Shown here: piece by piece, positions 1 to 5,850 of the stretch
How the letters are laid out: every line of letters begins with the position of its first letter
Position numbering within the stretch: the stretch's first letter is position 1
Assembly (NCBI GenBank): GCA_937892025.1
Contig: CALAVA010000144.1
Coordinates: forward strand, 1 to 6,308
Source of the DNA: an uncultured Bacteroidales bacterium
Lineage (GTDB): Bacteria; Bacteroidota; Bacteroidia; Bacteroidales; WCHB1-69
DNA length: 6,308 nucleotides
Direction: 5' to 3'
Made by a program: the position numbers and the translations under genes
The notes under the pieces: generated by a model
What the model was told of the DNA's origin: nothing
The model's database searches: none
What the model saw: only the letters and a program-made list of their open reading frames with translations

Positions 1-88
1 GTAGATAAATTATTCGCCACGGTCATAGAGTGTTGATAGAACGATTTGAAACAACACTTTCTATGACCGTGGCGAATAATTTATCTAC
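1..88. repeat. Near-perfect long inverted repeat (fold-back) at the window edge
   Basis: Bases 1-28 are the exact reverse complement of 61-88. The pairing continues with 29 against 60 and 30-35 against 52-57, leaving a two-base TT bulge (58-59) and a 16-base loop (36-51). The right arm encodes conserved Prs sequence (VDKLFATVIES), so it is the original copy. The left arm is its inverted duplicate and supplies the stop codon. The arms match right up to base 1, so the repeat may extend past the window. There is no T-run, and the stem is far longer than a terminator. A fold-back chimera from amplification or assembly is the likeliest cause; a real inverted duplication is possible. Confidence 0.9.
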
Positions 89-943
89 AGACAAAACCGT
101 AATTTTGTCGCAAGGACGTTTTTGTGGAATGGTATCAGTGGTAATGACTTCTTCCAAACAAGAAGCCTCAATTTTTTCGTAGGCCTGTCCAGAAAAAACA
201 GAATGCACACACATAGCCCTTACCGATTTTGCCCCTAATCCTTTAATGGTATCAGCGGCTTTACAAATAGTTCCTGCTGTATCAATAATATCATCAACCA
301 AAACGACATCTTTATCCTTAACATCACCGATAATTTGCAAAGAACCGATAACATTTGGACGAGGTCTTTGTTTGTATCCGATAGCCAAATCTGCATCCAA
401 ATATTTGGCATACATGGCCGCTCTACGAGTGCCACCCGTATCAGGAGAGGCCATACAAAGGTTTTCAAAATGCCGTTGTTTCAAATAAGGCAAAAATAGT
501 CTTGAAGCATAAAGATGGTCTACAGGTACATCAAAAAAACCTTGAATTTGGTCTGCATGCAAATCCATAGTAATAATTCTGTCCACACCGGCTGCTGTTA
601 ATAAATTAGCAACCAATTTTGCACCTATTGGCACACGCGGTTTGTCTTTGCGGTCCTGTCTAGCACACCCAAAATATGGCATAACGGCAATGATTTTATG
701 AGCAGAGGCTCTTTTGGCTGCATCTATCATATAAAGCAATTCCATTAAATTATCTGCAGGTGGAATGGTCGATTGAACAATAAAAACTTCACAACCACGT
801 AATGTTTCAGAAAACGATGGCTGAAATTCTCCATCACTAAATTGCATAATTTCTACATCTACCAATCTCTGATTAAATGCTTTGGCTATTTTCGCCGCCA
901 AATCTCGGGAACAACGCCCAGAGGCTATTTTTATTACTGACAT
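23..943 (-). CDS. prs: Ribose-phosphate pyrophosphokinase (PRPP synthetase), C-terminus probably altered
   Basis: This cytosolic enzyme transfers pyrophosphate from ATP to ribose 5-phosphate to make PRPP, the precursor of purines, pyrimidines, histidine, tryptophan and NAD. The 306 residues show all class I landmarks. These are the flexible catalytic loop YFGCARQDRKDKPR (90-103), the metal and phosphate segment DLHADQIQGFFD (127-138), a basic KQRPRPN stretch (191-197) holding the expected catalytic Lys and Arg, and the PRPP loop VVLVDDIIDTAGT (213-225). Cys93 sits where I recall an aromatic residue in relatives. The ATG at 941-943 begins a normal N-terminus (MSVIKIASGR). The length is a few residues below the usual 310-317, and the stop lies inside the fold-back repeat at 1-88. 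The last residues after about Ser302 are therefore suspect, and the true gene probably ends slightly differently. It is transcribed divergently from groESL. Confidence 0.96.
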   Translation of the reverse strand: MSVIKIASGRCSRDLAAKIAKAFNQRLVDVEIMQFSDGEFQPSFSETLRGCEVFIVQSTIPPADNLMELLYMIDAAKRASAHKIIAVMPYFGCARQDRKDKPRVPIGAKLVANLLTAAGVDRIITMDLHADQIQGFFDVPVDHLYASRLFLPYLKQRHFENLCMASPDTGGTRRAAMYAKYLDADLAIGYKQRPRPNVIGSLQIIGDVKDKDVVLVDDIIDTAGTICKAADTIKGLGAKSVRAMCVHSVFSGQAYEKIEASCLEEVITTDTIPQKRPCDKITVLSVDKLFATVIESVVSNRSINTL

Positions 944-974
944 TTGTTATGATAATTTTGTTTTTATTTGCCTG

Positions 975-982
975 CAAAATTA
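975..982 (-). promoter_or_regulatory. Putative Bacteroidota -7 element of the prs promoter
   Basis: On the minus strand this reads TAATTTTG, an exact fit to the Bacteroidota -7 consensus TAnnTTTG. It lies 31 bp upstream of the prs ATG, which implies a leader of about 25 nt. I found no TTTG -33 element at the usual 19-21 bp spacing, so the call rests on one box and its position. Confidence 0.4.
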
Positions 983-1029
983 GAAAAAAATATTCAATTT
1001 TATTAAGTCTTCTACAAAAATAATTATTA

Positions 1030-1097
1030 CCAATAAACACTTGTTTTTTTTTATGAATATTTGTCAGAATGTGACAAAATGTCAGCGTGTTTATTGG
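1030..1097. repeat. 11-bp inverted repeat enclosing the first TGTCA dyad cluster
   Basis: CCAATAAACAC at 1030-1040 is the exact reverse complement of GTGTTTATTGG at 1087-1097. The arms are 46 bp apart and bracket the TGTCA/TGACA half-sites at 1061-1084. The block lies in the prs/groES divergent intergenic region, nearer prs. It could be a spaced binding site or a cruciform-forming element. No protein is identifiable from the sequence. Confidence 0.5.
1061..1084. promoter_or_regulatory. TGTCA/TGACA dyad cluster upstream of groES (candidate operator or enhancer)
   Basis: TTGTCA (1061-1066) and TGACAA (1072-1077) form a 6-5-6 dyad. The same TGACA (1072-1076) also pairs with TGTCA at 1080-1084 across three bases, giving three half-sites of alternating orientation. 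The 10-mer CAAAATGTCA at 1075-1084 recurs at 1164-1173, inside the second dyad. Its centre lies about 140 bp upstream of the expected groES transcription start, a distance that suits an activator acting from afar. Function is inferred from the repeat pattern only. Confidence 0.45.
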
Positions 1098-1162
1098 AAT
1101 CCTTAAAAAAATAAATAATTTATTTTCAATATCTATAATCGTTAATACGAATTTTAATATCG

Positions 1163-1179
1163 TCAAAATGTCATTTTGA
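1163..1179. promoter_or_regulatory. Perfect 8-1-8 palindrome upstream of groES
   Basis: TCAAAATG (1163-1170), a central T, then CATTTTGA (1172-1179) make a perfect 17-bp palindrome. It contains the CAAAATGTCA 10-mer shared with the upstream cluster (1075-1084). It ends five bases before the TTGGCA box at 1185-1190, so a bound protein would sit next to RNA polymerase. It does not resemble CIRCE (TTAGCACTC-N9-GAGTGCTAA). Confidence 0.45.
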
Positions 1180-1184
1180 AAAAA

Positions 1185-1201
1185 TTGGCATAAAAATGGA
1201 T
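1185..1201 (+). promoter_or_regulatory. Possible -24/-12 (sigma-54-like) promoter of groESL
   Basis: TTGGCATA at 1185-1192, then four A's and TGGAT (1197-1201), aligns with the RpoN pattern TTGGCAYR-N4-TTGCW. There are two mismatches, both in the -12 half, where the invariant GC is GA. The expected start of transcription is near 1212, about 36 bases before the groES ATG. A sigma-A-type reading is also possible: TTTG at 1175-1178, then 22 bp to TAATCTTC at 1201-1208, but that -7 box fits poorly. Confidence 0.33.
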
Positions 1202-1247
1202 AATCTTCTTTATGAAAAAATAAAAAACAATCTAAAATAATAAAGAT

Positions 1248-1523
1248 ATGAATTTAGACATTAAACCATTAGCAGACAGAGTTATTGTAAAAGCAGCGCC
1301 AGCAGAAGAAAAAACAGCAGGCGGGATTATCATTCCAGATACAGCAAAAGAAAAACCACAACGTGGTACTATTGTCGCTGTAGGAGCTGGCAAAAAAGAC
1401 GAACCAATGACAGTGAAAGTTGGCGATAACGTTTTATACGGAAAATATGCCGGTACTGAAATCAACTACAATGGAGAAGATTATCTCATTATGAAAGAAT
1501 CTGACATCTTGGCAATATTGTAG
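1248..1523 (+). CDS. groES: Co-chaperonin GroES (Hsp10)
   Basis: GroES is the heptameric lid that binds GroEL-ATP and closes the cytosolic folding chamber. The 91-residue protein is close to normal length and lacks extensions. It opens with LDIKPLADRVIVK (3-15), followed by the mobile loop around EEKTAGGIIIP (20-30), whose hydrophobic tip contacts GroEL. Next come the roof-region VAVGAGKK (43-50), KVGDNVLYGKYAGTE (57-71) and the closing strand DYLIMKESDILAIL (78-91). The ATG at 1248 follows an A-rich leader without a Shine-Dalgarno, as is common in Bacteroidota. It is the first gene of the groES-groEL operon and lies 43 bp before groEL. No CIRCE element is present, so HrcA control is not supported. 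Confidence 0.97.
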   Translation: MNLDIKPLADRVIVKAAPAEEKTAGGIIIPDTAKEKPQRGTIVAVGAGKKDEPMTVKVGDNVLYGKYAGTEINYNGEDYLIMKESDILAIL

Positions 1524-1566
1524 TTTATTATTAATAAATTGTAAAACAAAAAAAGAAAAATAGATT

Positions 1567-3207
1567 ATGGCAAAAGATATTTTGTATAGTTGGGAAGCCA
1601 GAGAAGGCTTGAAAAAAGGTGTTGATGCTTTGGCAAACGCCGTTAAAGTTACCTTAGGACCTAAAGGTAGAAACGTGATTATAGACAAAAAATTTGGAGC
1701 CCCTCAAATCACAAAAGATGGTGTTACTGTTGCCAAAGAAATAGAATTGGCTGAAAACATCGAAAATATGGGTGCTCAAATGGTAAAAGAAGTTGCTTCT
1801 AAAACCAATGACCAAGCAGGCGATGGTACAACTACCGCTACCGTGTTGGCTCAAATCATTTTTAATCATGGTTTGAAATATGTTACCGCAGGTGCTAATC
1901 CTATGGATTTAAAACGTGGTATAGACAAAGCCGTTGCAACCGTTGTCGCTGATTTGAAAAAAAGAGCACAAGCTGTTGGTGAAAACAACGAAAAAATTAA
2001 ACAAGTAGCAACCATTTCTGCTAACAATGACCAAGCCGTCGGCGAAATTATTGCAGAGGCCATGCAGAAAGTAAAAAAAGAAGGCGTTATTACCATTGAA
2101 GAGGCTAAAGGTACTGAAACAGAAGTAAAAGTTGTTGAAGGTATGCAATTTGACCGCGGGTACATTTCTCCTTATTTCGTTACTGATACCGAAAAAATGG
2201 AAACCATTTATGACGCTCCTTACATTCTTATCTACGACAAGAAAATTTCTAATATGAAAGAATTCTTGCCAATTTTGGAAAAAGTTGTTCAAACAGGAAA
2301 ACCATTATTGGTTATCGCTGAAGATATAGAAAGTGAAGCATTGGCTACTTTGGTTGTAAATAGATTAAGAGGTAGTTTGAAAATTGTTGCCGTTAAGGCT
2401 CCAGGATTTGGCGACAGAAGAAAAGAAATGTTGGAAGACATTGCCATTTTGACGGGAGGTACAGTTATTTCTGAAGAAAAAGGATTCAAATTGGAAGACG
2501 CTTCTCTTGAAATGATGGGTCAAGCAGAAAAAATAACCGTTGATAAAGAAAATACAACTATCGTAAGCGGTAAAGGCGATAAAGATGCTATTGCTGCTCG
2601 TATTGCTCAAATCAAATCTCATATAGAAAAAAGTACTTCTGATTATGACCGTGAAAAATTGCAAGAACGTTTGGCTAAATTAGCAGGTGGTGTTGCCGTT
2701 ATTTACGTAGGTGCTGCTTCTGAAGTTGAGATGAAAGAAAAGAAAGATCGTTTTGATGATGCTTTGCACGCAACACGTGCTGCTGTAGAAGAAGGTATCA
2801 TACCCGGTGGTGGCGTCGCTTATATCCGCTCTATCGCTTCTTTGGACAATCTTAAGGCCGATAATGATGATGAAAAATTTGGTATTGAAATCGTTCGCCG
2901 TGCTTTGGAAGAACCTTTGAGACAAATTGTTCAAAATGCAGGTTTGGAAGGCTCTGTTGTCGTTAATAAAGTGAAAGAAGGAGATGGATTCTTCGGATTT
3001 AACGCTCGTACAGAAACATACGAAGATTTGATGAACGCCGGTGTCGTTGACCCTGCTAAAGTAACGAGAGTAGCCTTAGAAAATGCTGCTTCTATTGCAG
3101 GTATGTTGCTGACAACAGAATGCGTTTTAGCAGATATTAAAGAAGAAACTCCTGCTGCTCCTGCTATGGGTGGCGGTATGCCAGGAGGAATGGGCGGCAT
3201 GTACTAA
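1567..3207 (+). CDS. groEL: Chaperonin GroEL (Hsp60)
   Basis: This is the cytosolic 14-mer that encloses unfolded proteins with GroES in an ATP-driven cycle. The 546 residues are full length. The equatorial ATP site shows TLGPKGRNV (29-37), Asp51 in KDGVTVAKE and GDGTTTAT (85-92); the catalytic Asp398 is in RFDDALHATR. The family signature AAVEEGIIPGGG spans 405-416. The apical substrate- and GroES-binding residues Tyr199, Tyr203, Phe204, Leu234, Leu237, Leu259, Val263 and Val264 are all present at the E. coli positions. The C-terminus is a Gly-Met-rich tail (GGGMPGGMGGMY). The N-terminus DILYSWEAREGL is somewhat divergent from the usual form. It is co-transcribed with groES and ends at the hairpin terminator at 3227-3260. 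All catalytic residues are intact, so it should be the functional housekeeping copy. Confidence 0.98.
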   Translation: MAKDILYSWEAREGLKKGVDALANAVKVTLGPKGRNVIIDKKFGAPQITKDGVTVAKEIELAENIENMGAQMVKEVASKTNDQAGDGTTTATVLAQIIFNHGLKYVTAGANPMDLKRGIDKAVATVVADLKKRAQAVGENNEKIKQVATISANNDQAVGEIIAEAMQKVKKEGVITIEEAKGTETEVKVVEGMQFDRGYISPYFVTDTEKMETIYDAPYILIYDKKISNMKEFLPILEKVVQTGKPLLVIAEDIESEALATLVVNRLRGSLKIVAVKAPGFGDRRKEMLEDIAILTGGTVISEEKGFKLEDASLEMMGQAEKITVDKENTTIVSGKGDKDAIAARIAQIKSHIEKSTSDYDREKLQERLAKLAGGVAVIYVGAASEVEMKEKKDRFDDALHATRAAVEEGIIPGGGVAYIRSIASLDNLKADNDDEKFGIEIVRRALEEPLRQIVQNAGLEGSVVVNKVKEGDGFFGFNARTETYEDLMNAGVVDPAKVTRVALENAASIAGMLLTTECVLADIKEETPAAPAMGGGMPGGMGGMY

Positions 3208-3226
3208 TAGCCTTGTCCCCAATAAC

Positions 3227-3260
3227 AAAAAAAGAGTCGATACTATCGGCTCTTTTTTTT
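3227..3260 (+). terminator. Rho-independent terminator of groESL
   Basis: GAGTCGA (3234-3240) pairs with TCGGCTC (3246-3252) around the loop TACTA, with one G-U pair. The stem is extended by A's at 3227-3233 against the eight T's at 3253-3260. It begins 20 bp after the groEL stop. The flanking A-tract means it could also work on the minus strand, although no minus-strand gene ends here. Confidence 0.9.
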
Positions 3261-3339
3261 GTTGTCTAAAATAGCATTATAATAATGTGGGAAAAAATAA
3301 ATAAATACGAATATAAACAAAATGTAAACAATAAATTTA

Positions 3340-3347
3340 TACTTTTG
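3340..3347 (+). promoter_or_regulatory. Bacteroidota -7 promoter element of the lipoprotein gene
   Basis: TACTTTTG matches TAnnTTTG exactly and lies 22 bp upstream of the ATG at 3370. Transcription would start near 3354, giving a very short leader. No TTTG is seen at the -33 spacing. Together with the groESL terminator just upstream, it indicates an independent transcription unit. Confidence 0.55.
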
Positions 3348-3369
3348 CATAGCATGAAAAATAGATTCA

Positions 3370-4065
3370 ATGATGAAAAAAAATGTTTATAGCGTTTTGG
3401 TAATAGGTTTATTTTTATTTTTATTGTCTTGCAATAATCATTGTGTTCAACAAATAGAACCTGAAGAAAGGATACAAAAAGGTGATATTTTGTTTGTAAA
3501 ATTGCCCATGGATTATAGTATTTATGATGATTCTACAACGGTATCTACAAAAGTTGCTGATAATAGTAACAATAAGAATATGAATTATATACATGTGGCT
3601 ATTTTAGATGTAGAAAAAGATGATATTTGGGTGATAGATGCAACCATAAAACATGGTGTAGATAGATACCCATTAGACACGTTTTTATGCGATTTTACCT
3701 TACAAAATGGAAAATATCCAACATTTGAAATTATGCGATTGAAAGATACTTCACATATCGCTTTGTATATAGAACAGGCAAAAAAATATATTGGCTGTGA
3801 TTATGATGTTGATTTTTCTTTGGACAATATGGCTCAATATTGTAGTGAATTGGTTAGAAACGCTTATTTATCACCTGATTCAGAATATATTTTTGAGGTT
3901 TCACCTATGGATTTTAAAATCAATAATGGAGATTATCCTACCTATTGGATAGAATTATTTAATCTGATAAATAAGCCTATACCACAAGACAAAATAGGAA
4001 TTTTGCCACAGCAAATGATAGCAAATACAAACTTAAAAACTATAGATGTAAAAATAAATCTATAA
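3370..4065 (+). CDS. Lipoprotein of the YiiX/YebB-like permuted NlpC/P60 cysteine hydrolase family
   Basis: The N-terminus MMKKN, a hydrophobic run and the lipobox LLSC (18-21) mark a type II signal peptide, so the mature protein should be lipid-anchored at Cys21 in the envelope. The rest fits the YiiX/YebB-like family (Pfam Peptidase_C92), a circularly permuted papain-like fold. Its marks are GDILF (38-42), the His motif YIHVAIL (73-79) with candidate catalytic His75, VIDAT (88-92), and the Cys motif YCSELVRNAY (157-166) with candidate nucleophile Cys158. Relatives are predicted amidases or peptidases, possibly acting on lipid- or wall-linked amides, but the substrate here is unknown. It has its own promoter and faces the amidotransferase gene across a shared terminator. 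Its DNA is AT-richer than its neighbours. ATG 3370 and 3373 are both possible starts. Confidence 0.8.
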   Translation: MMKKNVYSVLVIGLFLFLLSCNNHCVQQIEPEERIQKGDILFVKLPMDYSIYDDSTTVSTKVADNSNNKNMNYIHVAILDVEKDDIWVIDATIKHGVDRYPLDTFLCDFTLQNGKYPTFEIMRLKDTSHIALYIEQAKKYIGCDYDVDFSLDNMAQYCSELVRNAYLSPDSEYIFEVSPMDFKINNGDYPTYWIELFNLINKPIPQDKIGILPQQMIANTNLKTIDVKINL

Positions 4066-4083
4066 CTTATACCTTTCTGTAAT

Positions 4084-4116
4084 AAAAAAAACGCAACATT
4101 GAAGTTGCGTTTTTTT
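4084..4116. terminator. Bidirectional terminator between convergent genes
   Basis: CGCAAC (4092-4097) and GTTGCG (4104-4109) pair around the loop ATTGAA. The stem is extended by A's at 4084-4091 facing T's at 4110-4116, so each strand has a T-run after the hairpin. It lies 18 bp past the lipoprotein stop and 10 bp past the amidotransferase stop on the other strand, and can end both transcripts. Confidence 0.9.
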
Positions 4117-4126
4117 AAGATTGTTA

Positions 4127-5257
4127 TTATTTGCGATAATCTTTTTTCCCCGTTAACTTTCTATATACACTATAGATGAACGCAAGTTTCTTCTCGTCGT
4201 TGGGATAATCCCAGTAATATTTTGGTGGATCGTGCATGATTGCCTCAAAATCCTCCACCGTAATCCCCAACTTATCACAAATGGTCTTAATTTCCTGACT
4301 GATAGTATCGGGATTGTAAGCTGGATGCGACAATTCAGCCAAAGCCGACTCGCGGGTCATTGTGCCGGCACAAATCTGAGTCGAGAATGTTGCCTTGCGG
4401 TAATCGATATTGAATTTTTTAGGAAGAATGTATGCCTGCTCAAAACCAGTGTAGAGCGATTCGTAATGCTTGCCGCCATAGTACTTCCAATTCAATTTAT
4501 CTTCCAAAACCTTGATTGCCTCGTCTTTTGAATACGGCACAAAGTTCAGGAAATAAACCATCTTGATACCCCGTACCATCTTGCACCATGCCTCCTCTTT
4601 CCAACCGAAAAAAGGAAATTTCCTGATTTTGATGGGACAGAACCGCTTCAGAATCGACTTCATATAACGTGTGTCCTTGGCGTTGTAGAACCATGAGTTT
4701 GGCAGAATGCCCTCGGTTGCAAAGTTTCCGCCAGAAACAATATATTTCACGTTGTACTTCTTGGCAAAATAATGTAGTGCGGCAGGAATTGCCATATCGG
4801 TCGGAGCCTCAATATCGGGTACCGAAGCCCGCAAAAATGCAATCTGCATTTGTCTGAACTCATCCCAGTCCAACTTAAAGACTTCAAAATCAAACCCTAA
4901 CAGATTTACAATATTGCGTACGTTTTCTTCGCCGACAGGTGTATTCCAACCGTTGTCGAGGTGGACAAGCAGAACTCTCAATCCACGCTCTTTAGCCAAA
5001 TAGGCGACATAAGTGCTGTCAACTCCGCCACTTACACCTATCACACAGTCATATTTGCTGTTTTTACCTTTTTCTTTCATTGTTTTTATCAAGGCATCGA
5101 ATTCTCTGTCCGATTTTTCGCCCTGATACGCCATGCCGGCAATGCGGTTGAAATAGTTATTACAATGATTGCAGTTTCCTTTTTCGTCAAACTGAATCTC
5201 ACAATCCGATGTGTCCATCACACAACGATTACAAATTTTATTTTTATTTTCTATCAT
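4127..5257 (-). CDS. N-acetyl sugar amidotransferase, WbpG/PseA type
   Basis: Enzymes of this family make an acetamidino group from an N-acetyl group on a nucleotide-linked sugar. This happens in the cytosol during O-antigen, capsule or glycoprotein sugar synthesis, usually with ammonia from a HisH/HisF-like pair. The 376-residue product has two CxxC pairs, CNRC (9-12) and CNHC (29-32), suited to zinc binding. Next come the ATP pyrophosphatase PP-loop GVSGGVDS (74-81), VHLDNGW (98-104) and SGGN (175-178). I chose ATG 5255-5257 because family proteins begin just before the first CxxC. The frame is open back to 5353, but those 32 extra residues look non-conserved. No HisH/HisF partner or other sugar gene is visible, so the gene is isolated here. 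One 60-bp sample is about 45% GC, against about 30% in the lipoprotein gene, hinting at acquisition. Confidence 0.88.
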   Translation of the reverse strand: MIENKNKICNRCVMDTSDCEIQFDEKGNCNHCNNYFNRIAGMAYQGEKSDREFDALIKTMKEKGKNSKYDCVIGVSGGVDSTYVAYLAKERGLRVLLVHLDNGWNTPVGEENVRNIVNLLGFDFEVFKLDWDEFRQMQIAFLRASVPDIEAPTDMAIPAALHYFAKKYNVKYIVSGGNFATEGILPNSWFYNAKDTRYMKSILKRFCPIKIRKFPFFGWKEEAWCKMVRGIKMVYFLNFVPYSKDEAIKVLEDKLNWKYYGGKHYESLYTGFEQAYILPKKFNIDYRKATFSTQICAGTMTRESALAELSHPAYNPDTISQEIKTICDKLGITVEDFEAIMHDPPKYYWDYPNDEKKLAFIYSVYRKLTGKKDYRK

Positions 5258-5396
5258 TGTTTTTAAAATTAAATAGTTTACTATTATTGGAATCTTTTCA
5301 ATCAAACAAATTGAATATAAGGTCTTTGTTTTATAAAAATCAGAAAAGTCCATTGTTTATTAATCGTAGCCATTTTTTAGCGAGAGCAATGCACAT
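5258..5396. other. Spacer between amidotransferase start and structured RNA
   Basis: This AT-rich stretch holds the possible 32-codon upstream extension of the amidotransferase frame (5258-5353) and no convincing gene. I found no TAnnTTTG promoter on the minus strand for the amidotransferase. Its transcript may come from a weak or unusual promoter, or from read-through past the RNA terminator at 5397-5422. Confidence 0.5.
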
Positions 5397-5422
5397 AAAA
5401 AAAGCGTGGCACTTTTCGCTTT
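5397..5422 (-). terminator. Terminator hairpin at the 3' end of the structured RNA
   Basis: On the minus strand AAAGCG (5422-5417) pairs with CGCTTT (5406-5401) around a ten-base loop, and the T-run continues to 5397, giving seven T's. It lies directly after the rod's closing stem. The AAAGCG arm can also pair with 5558-5563 in the longer rod, so the two folds compete. Confidence 0.65.
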
Positions 5423-5574
5423 CATTGGATTCCTGAGGTCTTCGACTACCTAAATCTCCCAATTACAACAAGTAAAGCCCACGCCAAACGGCGAGAGCGA
5501 CGCTACTTTACTCTGGGAGATTTTCATGAAAGTGTCGAAGTTTCAGTGAATCCAGATAAGCGACTTCGCTTTTT
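5397..5574 (-). ncRNA. Long rod-shaped structured RNA, probably 6S-like
   Basis: In plus coordinates the paired blocks are 5416-5421/5558-5563, 5427-5432/5548-5553, 5433-5436/5543-5546 and 5440-5446/5534-5540. A large asymmetric bubble follows (5447-5453 against 5522-5533), then 5454-5461/5514-5521, 5471-5477/5506-5512 and a small CGCC/GGCG hairpin (5482-5485/5490-5493). A closing stem, an open central bubble and an interrupted terminal stem within roughly 150-180 nt is the layout of 6S RNA, which mimics an open promoter and binds housekeeping RNA polymerase. The minus strand is preferred because a hairpin plus seven T's ends it there and a TATCTTTG box lies upstream. The block is GC-richer than its flanks and has no useful ORF. 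The 6S identity is inferred from architecture and a loose memory of related sequences. A mobile palindromic element is the main alternative. Confidence 0.58.
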
Positions 5575-5766
5575 CCTTATTTTATAATGTACATTTTATT
5601 TCAATGTATTATTTCATAGGCAAATATTTTTCTGTTCAATTATCCGCAAAGATACAACTTTTTTTCAAAGTCATTTTTAGTTATTACAATTTTAACATTT
5701 AGAAACACTATTCTATGATTTTCTCTTTGAAAAAGAAAAAAAACACTTCAATTTATTCTCAATTAT
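5575..5766. other. AT-rich non-coding spacer between structured RNA and IS element
   Basis: No ORF of note was found on either strand. The only clear signal is the minus-strand TATCTTTG box at 5647-5654. A weaker alternative minus-strand start is TATAAA (5586-5581), with a TTG at 5604-5602. Confidence 0.5.
5647..5654 (-). promoter_or_regulatory. Putative Bacteroidota -7 element reading into the structured RNA
   Basis: The minus strand reads TATCTTTG, an exact TAnnTTTG match. Transcription would start near 5640 and reach the rod after about 65 AT-rich bases. A TTTG lies only 11 bp upstream (5669-5666), too close for a normal -33 box. The RNA may instead start nearer 5575. Confidence 0.4.
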
Positions 5767-5792
5767 TACTGTCCGCTAAACATAGGTTGCCC

Positions 5793-5826
5793 CATCCCAA
5801 CTCATTGTAATACAGGAGCTGGGATG
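5793..5826. terminator. Hairpin between transposase stop and IS end
   Basis: CATCCCAACTC (5793-5803) pairs with GAGCTGGGATG (5816-5826), with one A/C mismatch and a 12-base loop. A five-T run follows at 5829-5833 on the plus strand. That polarity suits stopping transcription that enters the IS from the left. It is much weaker as a terminator for the transposase itself, since no T-run follows on the minus strand. Confidence 0.55.
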
Positions 5827-5850
5827 CCTTTTTGTTAGTAACAAGCCCCC

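Noticed and set aside
873..1166. 97-residue minus-strand ORF across the prs/groES control region
   Set aside because: It is low-complexity, overlaps the prs start in another frame and covers the promoter elements; no recognisable domain.
944..1247. CIRCE element for HrcA control of groESL
   Set aside because: No TTAGCACTC or GAGTGCTAA half-site occurs in the region; the palindromes present are different.
1524..1538. Perfect 15-bp AT-only palindrome between groES and groEL
   Set aside because: It contains no G or C, so the hairpin would be very weak, and such palindromes are expected in AT-rich spacers.
3354..3392. Short ORF beginning at ATG 3354 ahead of the lipoprotein
   Set aside because: It encodes only 12 residues and starts at about the predicted transcription start; the frame from 3370 gives a clear lipoprotein signal.
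4961..5266. 101-residue plus-strand ORF opposite the amidotransferase
   Set aside because: It is the antisense shadow of the conserved PP-loop and CxxC region.
5258..5353. N-terminal extension of the amidotransferase to the upstream ATG at 5353
   Set aside because: The extra 32 residues look non-conserved and precede the usual family start just before the first CxxC; the inner ATG at 5257 fits the family length.
5302..5373. 23-codon minus-strand ORF (MATINKQW...) between the structured RNA and the amidotransferase
   Set aside because: It is short, without a recognisable motif or promoter, and consistent with chance.
5397..5574. Structured RNA read on the plus strand, using the hairpin at 5558-5574 as terminator
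   Set aside because: That hairpin has only a five-pair stem and a short T-run, and no TAnnTTTG box lies upstream on the plus strand; the minus strand has better signals, though plus is not excluded.
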